Translations under genes and position numbers: made by a program
In this document: piece by piece, positions 21,077 to 32,667 of the stretch
Layout of the letters: each line of letters opens with the position of its first letter
How positions within the stretch are numbered: the first letter of the stretch is position 1
Assembly: GCF_017589495.1 (NCBI RefSeq)
Contig: NC_063195.1
Span: 21,197,231 to 21,261,230 of the forward strand
Origin: Alosa alosa
Lineage: Eukaryota; Chordata; Actinopteri; Clupeiformes; Clupeidae
DNA: 64,000 nucleotides
Direction of reading: 5' to 3'
Notes under the pieces: model-generated
What the model was told of the DNA's origin: nothing
The model's database searches: none
What the model saw: only the letters and a program-made list of their open reading frames with translations

Positions 21077-22800
21077 TAACTCCCTTCAAGTTGGTACTTA
21101 GAGATGCAACTTCACTTAAACTATACAACTACAGGATACTTTGGGAGTAGGGCATTTTTGATTCAATTTAATCCTGATGTGACTGAGTGCCATCACTACG
21201 GTTGAGTATGCTCTCTGACTGCCATACCAATGGGCCTGGCTTTTTGGCGTTGCGGTCAAGCTGCACATTTAGTACCCCCGAGACCCCCGGGTTCACGACC
21301 GGGAGGGGTCACTGCTCTTTCCCTTCGATGCACTGACCATAATCTGAAAATCCCATGCGGTCAATTTGCTTCTTCTACCTTGACAACATATTGAGCCACA
21401 ATAAATATTTAAGAGAAAAAATTAACATTATCACAAGAAAGTAACATTTAGCCATAATGCCTACCCAAGTTACCTTGCAACACTGGTGAGTGTTGTTGAT
21501 TAATACCATAAATGTGCAGTGTGGTTATTATTCTGTTTTTCTTTTTTTATGATTTAGTCTATAATATACTGTAATATTGGTATTATAATATTGGCTAAAT
21601 GACTTGACTTTAAACTATTCATTTTAATGTTAATGTAATGTTTATTGATGTCATTCATTGTAAGTTGCTTTGGACAAAAGTAATAGATCTGAGAACCATT
21701 GAACAATTCTGAACAAATCATCATGCCCATAGGGAACTATATATTTTCAAAAAAAAATTATCTTAAACTACGTGTCCTATCTAGATTGTTTCATATAAAC
21801 ATATTACAGTGAAAAGATCAAATGGTCAAGATCCAATTTAAACATTTGAAAAGCTTTGTGTAGTGTTTTTGGTGCATGAGGATTTAGGCGGCACAGTGCC
21901 ACTCTGCCCCAATTCTGTCACTCAGCTCTGCGGCAAACTTGTTTGCCCCTGTTTTGATGTTTGCCCTCTCCAGCAGCTCACTGGAAACACATCACTGGAA
22001 AGCCCCACACTGTCAAATGTTGCTGAAGTGTTGTTCTTGTTCTTGTTCCAGTTCATTCCTTTAATCTGTAGCGATATCCCTATACACAATTTAGGGCAGT
22101 CTCATCCATTCTTAAAATATGTGCGTGTGGGGGACTGTAAATCAAGAGAATAATCTCGCGGGAAGATGGTACTCAAGATTTCACGTGAAAATGAAGACAA
22201 TCTAGAGATGAGGAACCAACCAATGGTGTCTGTGCAGCAACTGCTTGCCAATGACAACTGAGCGAGTTTTGTTGTAAAAGCTCCAGGGTAGATCAAACTA
22301 TCATAGTGTATGATATAAAATGTAGGCTATTCGGTATAATTGATTTCATAATCATCTACCATTGTAATTTGCTTCATGAGAATATACAGTAAAACGCTAT
22401 GCTTTGATATATTATATTTACAATTTCTGTCAATTTCTGATGATTCATGAGATATTAAGGAATGAAGTAATACATAAATCATGAAAGATTGAATTCATGA
22501 TAATTCATGTACCCTTCATAAAGTGTTACCAGAAGTTATTTCAGTTCTGGTGTGACCCAATGTTTAAAGTTTCACTGTCTTCTTGGGGATAATTGTGATG
22601 TAATAATGCATGGATAACTTTTTCAAGGTCATTGTGAGACAGGAAAGATTTGAGGCGGGAGATTGTTCTGAGCTGATCAATATTTTTGACAACAGAGCTA
22701 ATCTGTTTGTCAAAGCAGAGTCGGAGTCGAGGATGACACCCAGGTGTCTGGCATGGGGTTTGACAGATGGGGTGAGGTGGCCTAAATTTTGCACTACATC

Positions 22801-22802
<2 letters not shown>

Positions 22803-22861
<59 letters not shown>

Positions 22862-22865
22862 CATC

Positions 22866-22936
<71 letters not shown>
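22803..22936. repeat. Long (AT)n microsatellite in array unit 3
   Basis: Two AT tracts separated by a repeat of the GCACTACATCATT left flank, indicating slippage or a local duplication of the tract with its flank. Confidence 0.95.
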
Positions 22937-22939
<3 letters not shown>

Positions 22940-24726
22940 CCCTTCAAGTTGGTACTTAGAGATGCAACTTCACTTAAACTATATAACTACAGGATACTTT
23001 GGGAGTAGGGCATTTTTTGATTCAATTTAATCCTGATGTGACTGAGTGCCATCACTACGGTTGAGTATGCTCTCTGACTGCCATACCAATGGGCCTGGCT
23101 TTTTTACGTTATGGTCAAGCTGCACATTTAGTACCCCCCGAGACCCCGGGTTCCCACGACCGGGAGGGGTCCTCCTCTTTCCCTTCGATGCACTGACCAT
23201 AATCTGAAAATCCCATGCGGTCAATTTGCTTCTTCTACCTTGACAACATATTGAGCCACAATAAATATTTAAGAAAAAATTAACATTATCACAAAGAAAG
23301 TAACATTTAGCCATAATGCCTACCCAAGTTACCTTGCAACACTGGTGAGTGTTGTTGATTAATACCATAAATGTGCAGTGTGGTTATTATTCTGTTTTTC
23401 TTTTTTTATGATTTAGTCTATAATATACTGTAATATTGGTATTATAATATTGGCTAAATGACTTGACTTTAAACTATTCATTTTAATGTTAATGTAATGT
23501 TTATTGATGTCATTCATTGTAAGTTGCTTTGGACAAAAGTGTCGTCTGAGAACCATTGAACAATTCTGAACAAATCATCATGCCCATATCGGAACTATAT
23601 ATTTTCAAAAAAAAATTATCTTAAACTACGTGTCCTATCTAGATTGTTTCATATAAACATATTACAGTGAAAAGATCAAATGGTCAAGATCCAATTTAAA
23701 CATTTGAAAAGCTTTGTGTAGTGTTTGGTGCATGAGGATTTAGACGGCACAGTGCCACTCTGCCCCAATTCTGTCACTCAGCTGTGCGGCAAACTTGTTT
23801 GCCCTGTTTGCGTGTTTGCCCTCTCCAGCAGCTCACTGGAAACACATCACTGGAAAGCCCCACACTGTCAAATGTTGCTGAAGTGTTGTTCTTGTTCTTG
23901 TTCCAGTTCATTCCTTTAATCTGTAGCGATATCCCTATACACAATTTAGGGCAGTCTCATCCGCATTCTTAAAATATGTGCGTGTGGGGGGACTGTAAAT
24001 CAAGAGAATAATGCGGAAGATGGTACTCAAGATTTACGTGAAAATGAAGACAATCTAAGAGATGAGGAACCAACCAATGGTGTCTGTGCAGCAACTGCTT
24101 GCCAATGACAACTGAGAACGAGAGTTTTTGTTGTAAAGAGCTCCAGGGTAGATCAAACTATCATAGTGTATGATATAAAATGTAGGCTATTCGGTATAAT
24201 TGATTTCATAATCATCTACCATTGTAATTTGCCTCATGAGAATATACAGTAAAACGCTATGCTTTGATATATTATATTTACAATTTCTGTCAATTTCTGA
24301 TGATTCATGAGATATTAAGGAATGAAGTAATACATAAATCATGAAAGATTGAATTCATGATAATTCATGTACCCTTCATAAAGTGTTACCAGAAGTTATT
24401 TCAGTTCTGGTGTGACCCAATTTTTAAAGTTTCACTGTCTTCTTGGGGATAATGAGCCCTCTCAAAAACAAACATATCCTGCTTCTGCAAGCGCAGCATT
24501 GTTGATGTCTTGCAACAAGATGTTGTTCTTGTTGTTGTACGTTTCTAATGAGGAATTAGAATTGTTTATAAGACGAGGTGAACTTTAGTCCATGGGCCAG
24601 ACCATATCTTGGTATTGGTTCATGTTCAACACATATTTCATTTTTTTATATTATTGTTTTTGGTATATTTTCTAAGGTTACACCGAAGCCTTTCATTCAA
24701 GCCCTTTTGTAAATACATATGACAAG

Positions 24727-24952
24727 GGCAATTCCATGGAAAATTATGTTTTTTGTAACATCCATAACGCCAATAAAATGTGATGGTATTGTATGATATG
24801 AATGATTACATGAAATTTGAGCATTTGCTATTTGCTATGTACATGACAAAAAATGCACACAAGATTAATTTTATCACATCATACAAATGCCAAGGCATTT
24901 CACTGGCGTTATGGATATCACAAAAAGTCCATTTTCCGTGGAATTGCCATAC
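24727..24952. mobile_element. Short MITE with about 55-bp imperfect inverted ends
   Basis: The left end GGCAATTCCATGGAAAAT and a following ATCCATAACGCCA block recur in reverse complement at 24885-24952. About 105 bp lie between the arms. There is no coding content, and the target duplication is not clear. Confidence 0.65.
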
Positions 24953-24954
24953 AG

Positions 24955-27350
24955 TAGACAATGGAGCTCTTCAAACTTTAAACACACACACAATTTCCGC
25001 CTTAATCATATTTTATTTTTGTCTTGGTGCATTAAGAAACATCAGAGAAACCTGGAATACTGACACGACGATTCAGGAAATGTATAATTTATGAGTAAGG
25101 CTATTTGCACCCCTGGTACAAGAAGACATATATTCCGGGATAATGAACATATTTAACATTCTCTAACCATATGATTTCGAATTTGTGCAGTTTTCAGCAC
25201 AAAAACTCATTTTTTCGTTTGCTCTTTTGCATTGCTCTATGCTGTTCTATGGTGCTTTCTGCCTCTTGGTTGCGCACGCCTGTTTTTGTGACGTTGCATA
25301 GAAATATGTATTCGTACCCTGGTGCAATTAGAAGTGAATTCTATTTGTACCCCGGTGCACACAGCAATGTGTCCTATTAGTAGCCTACCCCGTCTGGCAG
25401 GGGCGCAGGAGATATTTTGAAAGTGAGGGGGACCAAATTGTGAACACAAACCCATAGTGAGATCAGATTTCCAGATGTCGGATCGCTACCTCTGGTCCAC
25501 TTTCGACCATAAACTTGCCAGAATATTAAGATAATACCATTGATTGTTTTCAAAATATTTTTTGAAAAAATGGTCAAAACTGTGAGATGAGCACAACGCC
25601 AGATCTGCCCTCAGACCAGCTTCTTGCTATGTGCAATTCTACTTTTATTTATTTATTTTAGATTTATTTCTATTTGGGCCAATGGTAGAAAACTCTAAAA
25701 GCAACATGGGATGTTGATATTTTATCAAGCCATGAATGAATCATCATGCCTATCCAAACATAGACTACATGATCAAATAGCCTAGTTAGGCCTATACTTA
25801 AATTGTCTGGTATAAACCAAATCAACTCTCCACTATGTGTTTGCAGTTAATATTTATGCAACGTTAGAACATGTTGGCTTAACAAGTTACCAGTCCAGAA
25901 CACACAGAATTGCAAAATTGCAACAGGAAGTTTACTTTATAATAATCAACTACTATTTGTTCCAACAGCATTTAAACAAAGCATTTATAAATTTAAAAAA
26001 TAAATACTGTTACTGTAGTAACTGTACCACATTATCCCAAGCTTCAAAGAGCTCCCCACGTCTGTGACAGGCAGACGTGATGCCACTAAATTCTCACCTT
26101 GTTTATACACACTGAACGCGTAAGAACGCTAGGTCCATCACTCTGGGGTGTAGCCTGCTCTGGATGTATGCACCAAGGTAACTGACATATCCAATTTGTG
26201 TCTTGAAATTATGTTTGAAATAAATGTCTTAGAACAACAACGTTTGGTATAGACTTGTATTTTATAGGCTAGTTAGGGTAGTAAAACGAGTTGATCAGTA
26301 GGCTAGTTGAGTTTGTTATCAATAAACATAACAGCTAATGTCATGTTGAGCAGGAGACTAGGCTACCATAAATCCTCAAATTATGCCCGGGATTGATTCT
26401 ATATAGTTGGACAAATAATGGCAGGTTCCCATATAGGCCTACAAGACGGGGTAACAATTGCCATCAGTCCACCAGCACTAGAAGACATTGTTTCGATTTA
26501 AGTCAATGAAATAACACCTCTTCTAAATATTTTATTATATTGTTGGTTGGATTAATAGCCTACGGTTGGCAAAGAAAAATCGTTTTCCTACCATGGGTCT
26601 CCAACACACATTATCAAGCTCACTCTCTTGCCGCCCCTTTTGAGGTAATTGCTGGCTGAAGCCTAGCCTACTACATTTAAACACAATTGTTTCGCGACTC
26701 AAGGCATTCCAGATTTAATAAAAAAGTACTAAATCATGCATAATTAAACAATAACTCAATTTAGGCTACTTGGCTACGCAAATATTTTCCTATTAGGCTA
26801 CAGCACAACCCCATACAATGAATGGCTGCCTTGTCTCGCAATAAACAGCGGCGCTTGTTTCACTTGAATGTCACAATCCCGACATTTTTTCAACTGCATG
26901 AAACATAACCGTGAACCATCAAATATCTCCCAGATTTCAGTGCCCATCAGTCTAAACATTTAGCAATATAATCAAACAGTTCAGAAGTAAATTAAATCCC
27001 AAACCAAACCGAAAATGTTATGCTGTGTCCAGGGGTTCATATAATCCATCCATGCCATGCCCGTCAAAAGTTTAGAATAACCTAATTGACTGACCTAACT
27101 AACGACTTGTTTGTGATTTTTAATAATATTTTTGCATGGTAGGAAATGTATTAAAATTCTGTTTTGGGGTCCCTCATACCCTGCCACAGATGTGGTCCCC
27201 CCCAATGTTGACATCATGACTACGGCCTTGATTCAAACCCCAGTCTCCCGCATGCTATCCGTAATCTGTGAACACTGCACTATCCTCTTCCACAAGAAAA
27301 TGGTGTTGGCGGGTAAACTTATAGTTTATAGGCCTGAACGTCATATATAT
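24955..27350. other. Intergenic, no recognised gene
   Basis: AT-rich sequence with scattered short open frames and no conserved motif that I recognise. A tract near 25085-25400 (CACCCCTGGTACAAGAAG, GTACCCCGGTGCACACAG) resembles 36270-36320 and may be a dispersed repeat. Confidence 0.5.
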
Positions 27351-27353
27351 ATT

Positions 27354-29105
27354 GGGGTAGCCATGGCCTACTGGTTAGCACTTCGGACCTGTAACCGGAG
27401 GATTAAACAACTGCCACCACTGTCCATCGACGGAGATGCTGTGGAGAGAGTGAGCAGCACAAAATTTCTGGGGGTGCACATCAGCGACGACCTCTCCTGG
27501 ACCACCAACACAGCATCACTGGCGAAGAAAGCCCAGCAGCGCCTCTACTTCTTGCGCAAATTGAAGAAGGCAAGTGCCACGCCTCCCGTCATGACTACAT
27601 TCTACAGAGGGACCATCGAGAGCATCGTGTCCAGCAGCATCACAGTGTGGGGCGGAAGCTGCACAGATCAGGGCCCACTTCCCCGAAAGCATCTTAAGCC
27701 CCTCTTACGTCCCTCTTACGAACGTCTTAAGATTTGCCGACTGTTTCCAGAAACCATCGTAGCTTAAGAGCATCGTGAAAACACTCGTAGATCTACGAGT
27801 GCTCCAGAGTACTCGTTACCGGCTAAGAGCATCTTAACAGTAGGCTACTTCTCACTGATGTCACCAACAGGACATACAGAGGAATTACAACTTAGAATAC
27901 AAAATCCAATTTACGTTCCCATTCTTTATTGTGTTTACCTGTGATGAATCAGATTTTAGCGTGCAAAATAGCCTACATTTAATGGTCATAATAATGTGAT
28001 GAAAAGCGGTCAAAAATGCAATCAAGTTGAAACGAGACGTTGCCAGAATAGTTTGACATTATCTTTGCTAAGTGAATATTTTATTAGGCCTATGAGGTAA
28101 AAAGCAGAGAAAGCAACATGTGGTTTAGTCTGTAGCCTACTGCATCAAAATCTAAGCCTACACATTTTCTCTCTTTCTTACTCGACTTCTTTCTTATCTT
28201 CAAACGTGTTCTTAAGTGGCATCGCGAAAAAGTATTGCATGGTGCAACAATCTAATCTTAAAATAATTACAATTATTTATATCTCTGTGTGGTATATAAC
28301 CTACTTGGGATGCTTACATGCAGATGTCAAAGTGTTTTTATTTTCGTATTGATGTGAATTAATGTGTAGATCCGAAGTTTAAATGGTAGGCCTATAGCTG
28401 TGACGTGCAGTCACCTGACATCACCGTCAAATCAGAGGATATTTCAGAACTATTAACGTGGACAGCTCCCCTTAAGAGCATCTTAAGAGCAGTGCATGCG
28501 CGTTCACGCTACGAGCATGTTGGAGAAACAGTCGGAAAAAACAAACGAACGATCGTAAGATGAATTGTAGAAAACCCTCTAAGAGCGTGTCTCCGTCGTT
28601 ATCGGGGAAGTGGGCCCAGAACAGGAAGACCCTCCAGCGCATTGTTAACACAGCTAAGAGGATCATTGGAGCACCACTCTCCTCCCTGCAGGGCATTTAC
28701 ACCACCCGCCTCACCCGCAAAGCACTAATGATTGTCAAGGACATAACCCACCCTGCACACAAACTGTTCAGCCTCCTGCCCTCTGGAAAGAGGTACAGGA
28801 GCCTCCGCTCCCGCACCACCAGACTTGCAAGTAGCTTCATCCACCAAGCAATCAGGATGCTGAACACTCTACCCACTCTCCCATCCCATCACTGACAGCC
28901 CCCCCCCACCCCCCCCGAGCAAGGCACCTAACCCCTCACTGCTCTCCGGGGCTGCTGTTGATGCAGGCAGCTCACTGCGCCGGGATTAGTGTGTGCTTCA
29001 CCTCACTGTGTGTACACTGTGTGCTGTGTGTGTTTCACTAATTCACGGATTGGGATAAATGCAGAGACCAAATTTCCCTCACGGGATCAAAAGAGTATAT
29101 ATATA
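27354..29105 (+). mobile_element. SINE-head/LINE chimeric retroelement, 5'-truncated
   Basis: The element starts with the tRNA-like head of the local SINE family (27354-27401, GGCCTACTGGTTAGCAC up to GTAACCGGAGG). It switches directly into a non-LTR reverse-transcriptase C terminus (FLGVHISDDLSW, KKAQQRLYFLRKLKKA, ESIVSSSITVWGGSC). This resumes after a MITE at 28620 (NRKTLQRIVNTAKRIIGAPL, HKLFSLLPSGKRYRS) and ends in a 3' UTR. From about 28907 the UTR is the same as the 3' body and tail of the SINE at 59998-60287, ending TTCCCTCACGGGATCAAAAG. I infer a template-switch product of the LINE and its partner SINE. Confidence 0.75.
27669..28619. mobile_element. Harbinger-like MITE with CAG TSD inside the LINE
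   Basis: The 945-bp element (27672-28616) has perfect 15-bp inverted ends GGCCCACTTCCCCGA. It is flanked by CAG at 27669-27671 and 28617-28619. Removing it restores the reverse-transcriptase frame across the site. It carries many copies of CTTAAG/CATCTTAAG-type words near the ends and a 20-bp perfect palindrome at 27782-27801. It has no transposase. Confidence 0.85.
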
Positions 29106-29184
29106 CTATACTATTCACGAAATTTCTGTTAACTAACAAACTGACGGTTGTATGTGTTCACTGAACCAAGAGTATTGTAATAAA

Positions 29185-29863
29185 GTTTAGCGCCTAGTGA
29201 CGCTAGTAACTCCCCACGGTGACCAGCGAACATTGCTGCCACCACCTTTAATTAACCCGGTCTGGTCCGGTAAAAACACTGAGCATTACAGGCGGTCTGA
29301 AGGAAATAACAATGATCTTTATTTACTTTAACAAGTCCTAAAAGTGGCCCACGTTGGCCAAACAGCAACACACACATTAGGTAATCACAATAGGTCTGAA
29401 TAAAATTAAGAACACACGTGAATGGGTAATAGGCCTACGTTAAGACAGGCTACAATTCATCAATTCAACACTGCAATAATAAAAGTCAACGCCACATTTC
29501 TCCAGTAATAAATACCACGTAGAAATACACTCCACACACTACTAGGCTAGTTACTTAGAAAAACAGGTAGGCTACTTTCAATACACACGTGATAAAGTCA
29601 GACGCTAAAAGGAATACACAGCTGTGGTGGCCTTAGCCGAACGATAGTCCAACAACACACACACGCACGTACACACATGCACCCACACACACACACACAA
29701 TTATAAAGTTATTAAAAGCGGACTTCCCTGTCCGGGTTCAGTGAGACCCCGTCGTCTCACTGAAAAGCGGGTCGCAAGTGTCTCTGGTCACACGCACATT
29801 CAGGGTAGCTCACTGGCATTCCCCTACACTGGATTCTGGCTACCTTAAATCCAAAGCCCCGCT
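29185..29863 (-). mobile_element. 3' LTR of the Ty3/Gypsy element
   Basis: About 679 bp, matching 35171-35847 with roughly eight substitutions and two small length changes by eye, so about 1% diverged. Its start overlaps the end of the 3' reading frame. It lacks an obvious TG at its start and is missing the last base seen in the 5' LTR. Confidence 0.85.
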
Positions 29864-30896
29864 TCAGTACTGCGTCCGACAAACAAAGCCCACCACCAGC
29901 GGGCCCTGGGTGTGGAGCCAGCCCCCCAAAAGATGAGGAAGACCCAACAGGCAGAAGAGGCGCACCGGCGGCAGGCAGGAGAGGTGCACCGTCGGCAGGC
30001 AGGAGAGGCGCACCGTCGGCAGGTAGGAGAGGCGCCCTGGCAGCAGGCAGGAGAGGCGCACCGTCGGCAGGCAGGAGGAGAGCATTGACAGCAGGCCAGC
30101 GAGATACTCCAGCAACAGGCCGGAGAGGCGCCTCGGCAGCAGGCGGGAGAGGAGTCCCGGCAGCAAGCGGGAGAGGAGTCCCGGCAGCAGGCGGGAGAGG
30201 AGTCCCGGCAGAAGGCAGGAGAGGCGTCCCGGCAGCAGGCGGGAGAGGCGTTCCTGCAGCAGGCAGAAGGGGAGCGTCAACAGCAGGCCGGAGGGGTGCT
30301 CCAGCAGCAGGCCGGAGAGGCACCCCAGCAGCTGGCAGAAGAGGTGTCGCAGCAGCAGGCAGGAGGCGCGCCCCAGCAGCTGGCAGAAGAGGTGTCGCAG
30401 CAGCAGGCAGGAGGCGCGCCCCGGCAGCAGGCAGGAGAGGTGCCCTGGCAGCAGGCAGGAAGGGAGCGCTGACAGCAGACGAAGCCGGCAGACCAGGCGG
30501 CCCGGCCGAGGACGCCGGCAGAGGAGGCGCTCCGGCAGCCGGCCCAAGAGACCGCCGGAAAACCCGGTCCGATTTATTCCTGGGTCTCACATCCCTTCTT
30601 TTGGGCCGCAACGAACTAGTCGTAGGCTGTTCCGCTACCACGTCTGTTGGTTGGCTTTTTGCTTCTAGAGTGGAAGGAGACGCGCATGGTTTCAGTTGAT
30701 TGAAATGCATCACGCTGTCAGAGACCCCCCCTTCTGGTCGTATCCGATAGAGCACATCAGATATCCTTTCCATAATTCTATACGGGCCTTTAAACCGTCC
30801 TTGCAATTTCGGGCTTACCCCCTTTTTGAGTGCCTTATTCTTTAGCCAAAACCAGTTCCCCTTCAGAATAGAACTGATATTGTGCTTTAAAATCAA
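29757..30896 (-). CDS. Gypsy pol 3' frame: integrase C-terminus plus Pro/Ala octapeptide repeat
   Basis: This 379-aa frame begins with the integrase C-terminal subdomain (LQGRFKGPYRIMERISD, a GPY/F-type module). It continues into a basic linker (LRPKRRDVRPRNKSD) and then about 22 units of an eight-residue repeat of type APLLPAAG (24-bp units, about 29960-30500). It ends inside the 3' LTR. A frame change near 30840-30870 separates it from the integrase core frame. In intact relatives I would expect one continuous pol, so this frame is not thought to start independently at 30896. The repeat makes all three frames and the opposite strand open, which explains the spurious overlapping frames there. 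The function of the tail is unknown. Confidence 0.7.
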   Translation of the reverse strand: MILKHNISSILKGNWFWLKNKALKKGVSPKLQGRFKGPYRIMERISDVLYRIRPEGGVSDSVMHFNQLKPCASPSTLEAKSQPTDVVAEQPTTSSLRPKRRDVRPRNKSDRVFRRSLGPAAGAPPLPASSAGPPGLPASSAVSAPFLPAARAPLLPAAGARLLPAAATPLLPAAGARLLPAAATPLLPAAGVPLRPAAGAPLRPAVDAPLLPAAGTPLPPAAGTPLLPSAGTPLPPAAGTPLPLAAGTPLPPAAEAPLRPVAGVSRWPAVNALLLPADGAPLLPAARAPLLPADGAPLLPADGAPLLPAAGAPLLPVGSSSSFGGLAPHPGPAGGGLCLSDAVLKRGFGFKVARIQCRGMPVSYPECACDQRHLRPAFQ

Positions 30897-32667
30897 AATT
30901 AGACTTCTGATTTTCTGAAGCCCTCGCCTGATGTTTTCTTACAGCTTCAATTACTGTGGCTAAGCTTTCAGTTATTCTCTCCACATAAGCGTGAACAGAG
31001 GAGAACTTTTCATTTCCCTCTAGATTTAACATTACGTCAATAGGCAATACCATTTCTTGACCGAACAGTACTCGATAAGGGGTGAAACCAGTAGTAGCGT
31101 GCACACTACTTCTGTAAGCCATCATCACAAATGGGAGGAGGGCATCCCAATTCTGCTGGTTCTCATCCACATAAAAGACTAACATAGACAGGAGGGTATG
31201 GTTGAATCTTTCAACCATGCCATCCGATTGGGGGTGGTAGGGTGTCGTCCTAGTCTTATTGATGTTCAACAGCTGGCAGAGTTGCTGAAACAATTTAGCC
31301 TCAAAGCTCCGACCTTGGTCAGAGTGCAAGCTCCGGGGAGTGCCATAGCGGCAAACCCATTCATTTAACAGCACCTGGGCTAATGTCTCCGATTCTTGGT
31401 TAGGGATTGCGTAAGCTTCTGTCCACTTTGAGAAATAATCTCCCACCACCATGATGTACTTATTCTCACGTCTTGTTTGAGGCAAAGGGCCCAAGATGTC
31501 AACAGCAATCCTTTCATACGGGCGAGAAGTAATTGAGGGGACAAGGGGCGCCCGAGGTGTTGGTCCCACTTCTTTTTGTGCGCCACACTCTGCACATTCT
31601 TGGCACCACTGTTTCACCTCGGTGAACCATCCTGGCCAGTAGAACCGCTCCCTAACCTTCCCTTGAAGTTTTTGTACACCCAAATGAGCAGCAGTGTTAA
31701 CATTGTGTAGCTGACTGAGCACCATAGGCACTAAGGACTGGGGCAATACTATTTGGGTCTTTGCTGACCACCCTAGTTTCGGGGGCAAGACCCTAACCAG
31801 CCTCTCTCCCTGTACCTGGTCCCAAACACGGCCATACTTTTTGAGAGAAGGATAAGTGTCCCACACACCCCATTTATCTGCTGGCTGGCTTTTCACTTTG
31901 ATCAAGGTTTTTACATCTGGGTCATTATGTTGGGCTCTTACTATCAGGTCATCCTCTGCCAGGGGATTCTGTACTATTTCGACTGGCTGGACGGAGGCTC
32001 CCCCACTCTGCTCTATCTCCTGTCTATCACACTGTTCTAGGGCACAGACCTGAGGTGATGGTTGTATTCCTACCACTTCATCTGGGAGCTCCAACTGGTC
32101 TCCTATGTATGCCGGAAGTCTTGACAATGCATCAGCATTCATATGAGTTTTACCAGGCCGATGGATGATCTTATACTGAAATGCAGCCAGCTGTTCAAGC
32201 CACCGTGCAAGCTGTCCCTCTATACCTCGGAAATGATGCAGCCACCATAGAGAGTTGTGGTCTGTTCTCAGGAGAAACTCTCTACCGAGCAGGAAGTGCT
32301 TAAAGTATTTGGTAAATGCCACTACACTCAGGAGTTCTTTCTTAGTAGTGGCATATTTACGCTCCTGCTTAGTCAAGGCTCTACTTGCATAAGCCACCAC
32401 CCTCTCCAGGCCATCCACCTCTTGAGACAAGACAGCCCCTATGCCGATGTCGCTCGCATCTGTATCTAAAATAAAGCTTCGCTGGGGATCAGGGTATGCC
32501 AAGATGGGTGCAGAGATCAAACAAACTTTTAATTTATCAAAGGCCTTCTGGCAGCTTTCATCCCAATAAAACCTTCTGCCCTTTTCAGTCAACCTGTGCA
32601 ATGGCCTAGCCCATTCTGCAAACCCCTTAACAAATCGTCTGTAGTATGATGCTAACCCCAGAAAGCT
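30835..32667 (-). pseudogene. Gypsy pol: RNase H and integrase core
   Basis: This frame continues the reverse transcriptase past the in-frame TGA at 32668-32670. RNase H shows FILDTDASDIGIGAVLSQ and LLRTDHNSL. The integrase zinc finger is visible as HLGVQKL followed by CQECAEC. The catalytic core shows AVDILGPLP (first acidic residue), LHSDQGRSFEA (second) and PYHPQSDGMVERFNHTL (glutamate). These are the expected acidic triad and HHCC residues, so the domains themselves look undamaged. The frame stops at 30835, just after VLAKE, because of a small indel, and the C-terminal module continues in another frame. Confidence 0.85.

Larger units (their letters stand above)
18480..24530. repeat. Three-copy tandem array of a composite 1.9-2.1-kb unit
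   Basis: Units begin at about 18762, 20881 (shortened left end) and 22594. Each contains, in order, an L2 fragment (minus), a long AT tract, a TTCAAGTTGGTACTTAGAG segment, a SINE-like GGGCCTGGCTTTTT block, a CTCTGCCCCAATTCTGTCAC block and a TTCATAAAGTGTTACCAGAA end. The GGGAGTAGGGCATTTTT marker is at about 19063, 21143 and 23004, i.e. spacings of about 2080 and 1861. The junction 22592/22594 is abrupt. The segment 20645-20880 also carries scrambled Harbinger-end sequence like 18540-18640. No genes lie inside. Confidence 0.85.

Noticed and set aside
20890..21150. Tyrosine/isoleucine repeat frames on both strands (also 22610-22939)
   Set aside because: Translation of (AT)n microsatellites.
30085..30699. 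204-aa plus-strand and 227-aa minus-strand Gly/Arg- and Leu/Cys-rich frames
   Set aside because: Shadows of the 24-bp Pro/Ala repeat of the gypsy pol tail, which leaves every frame open.
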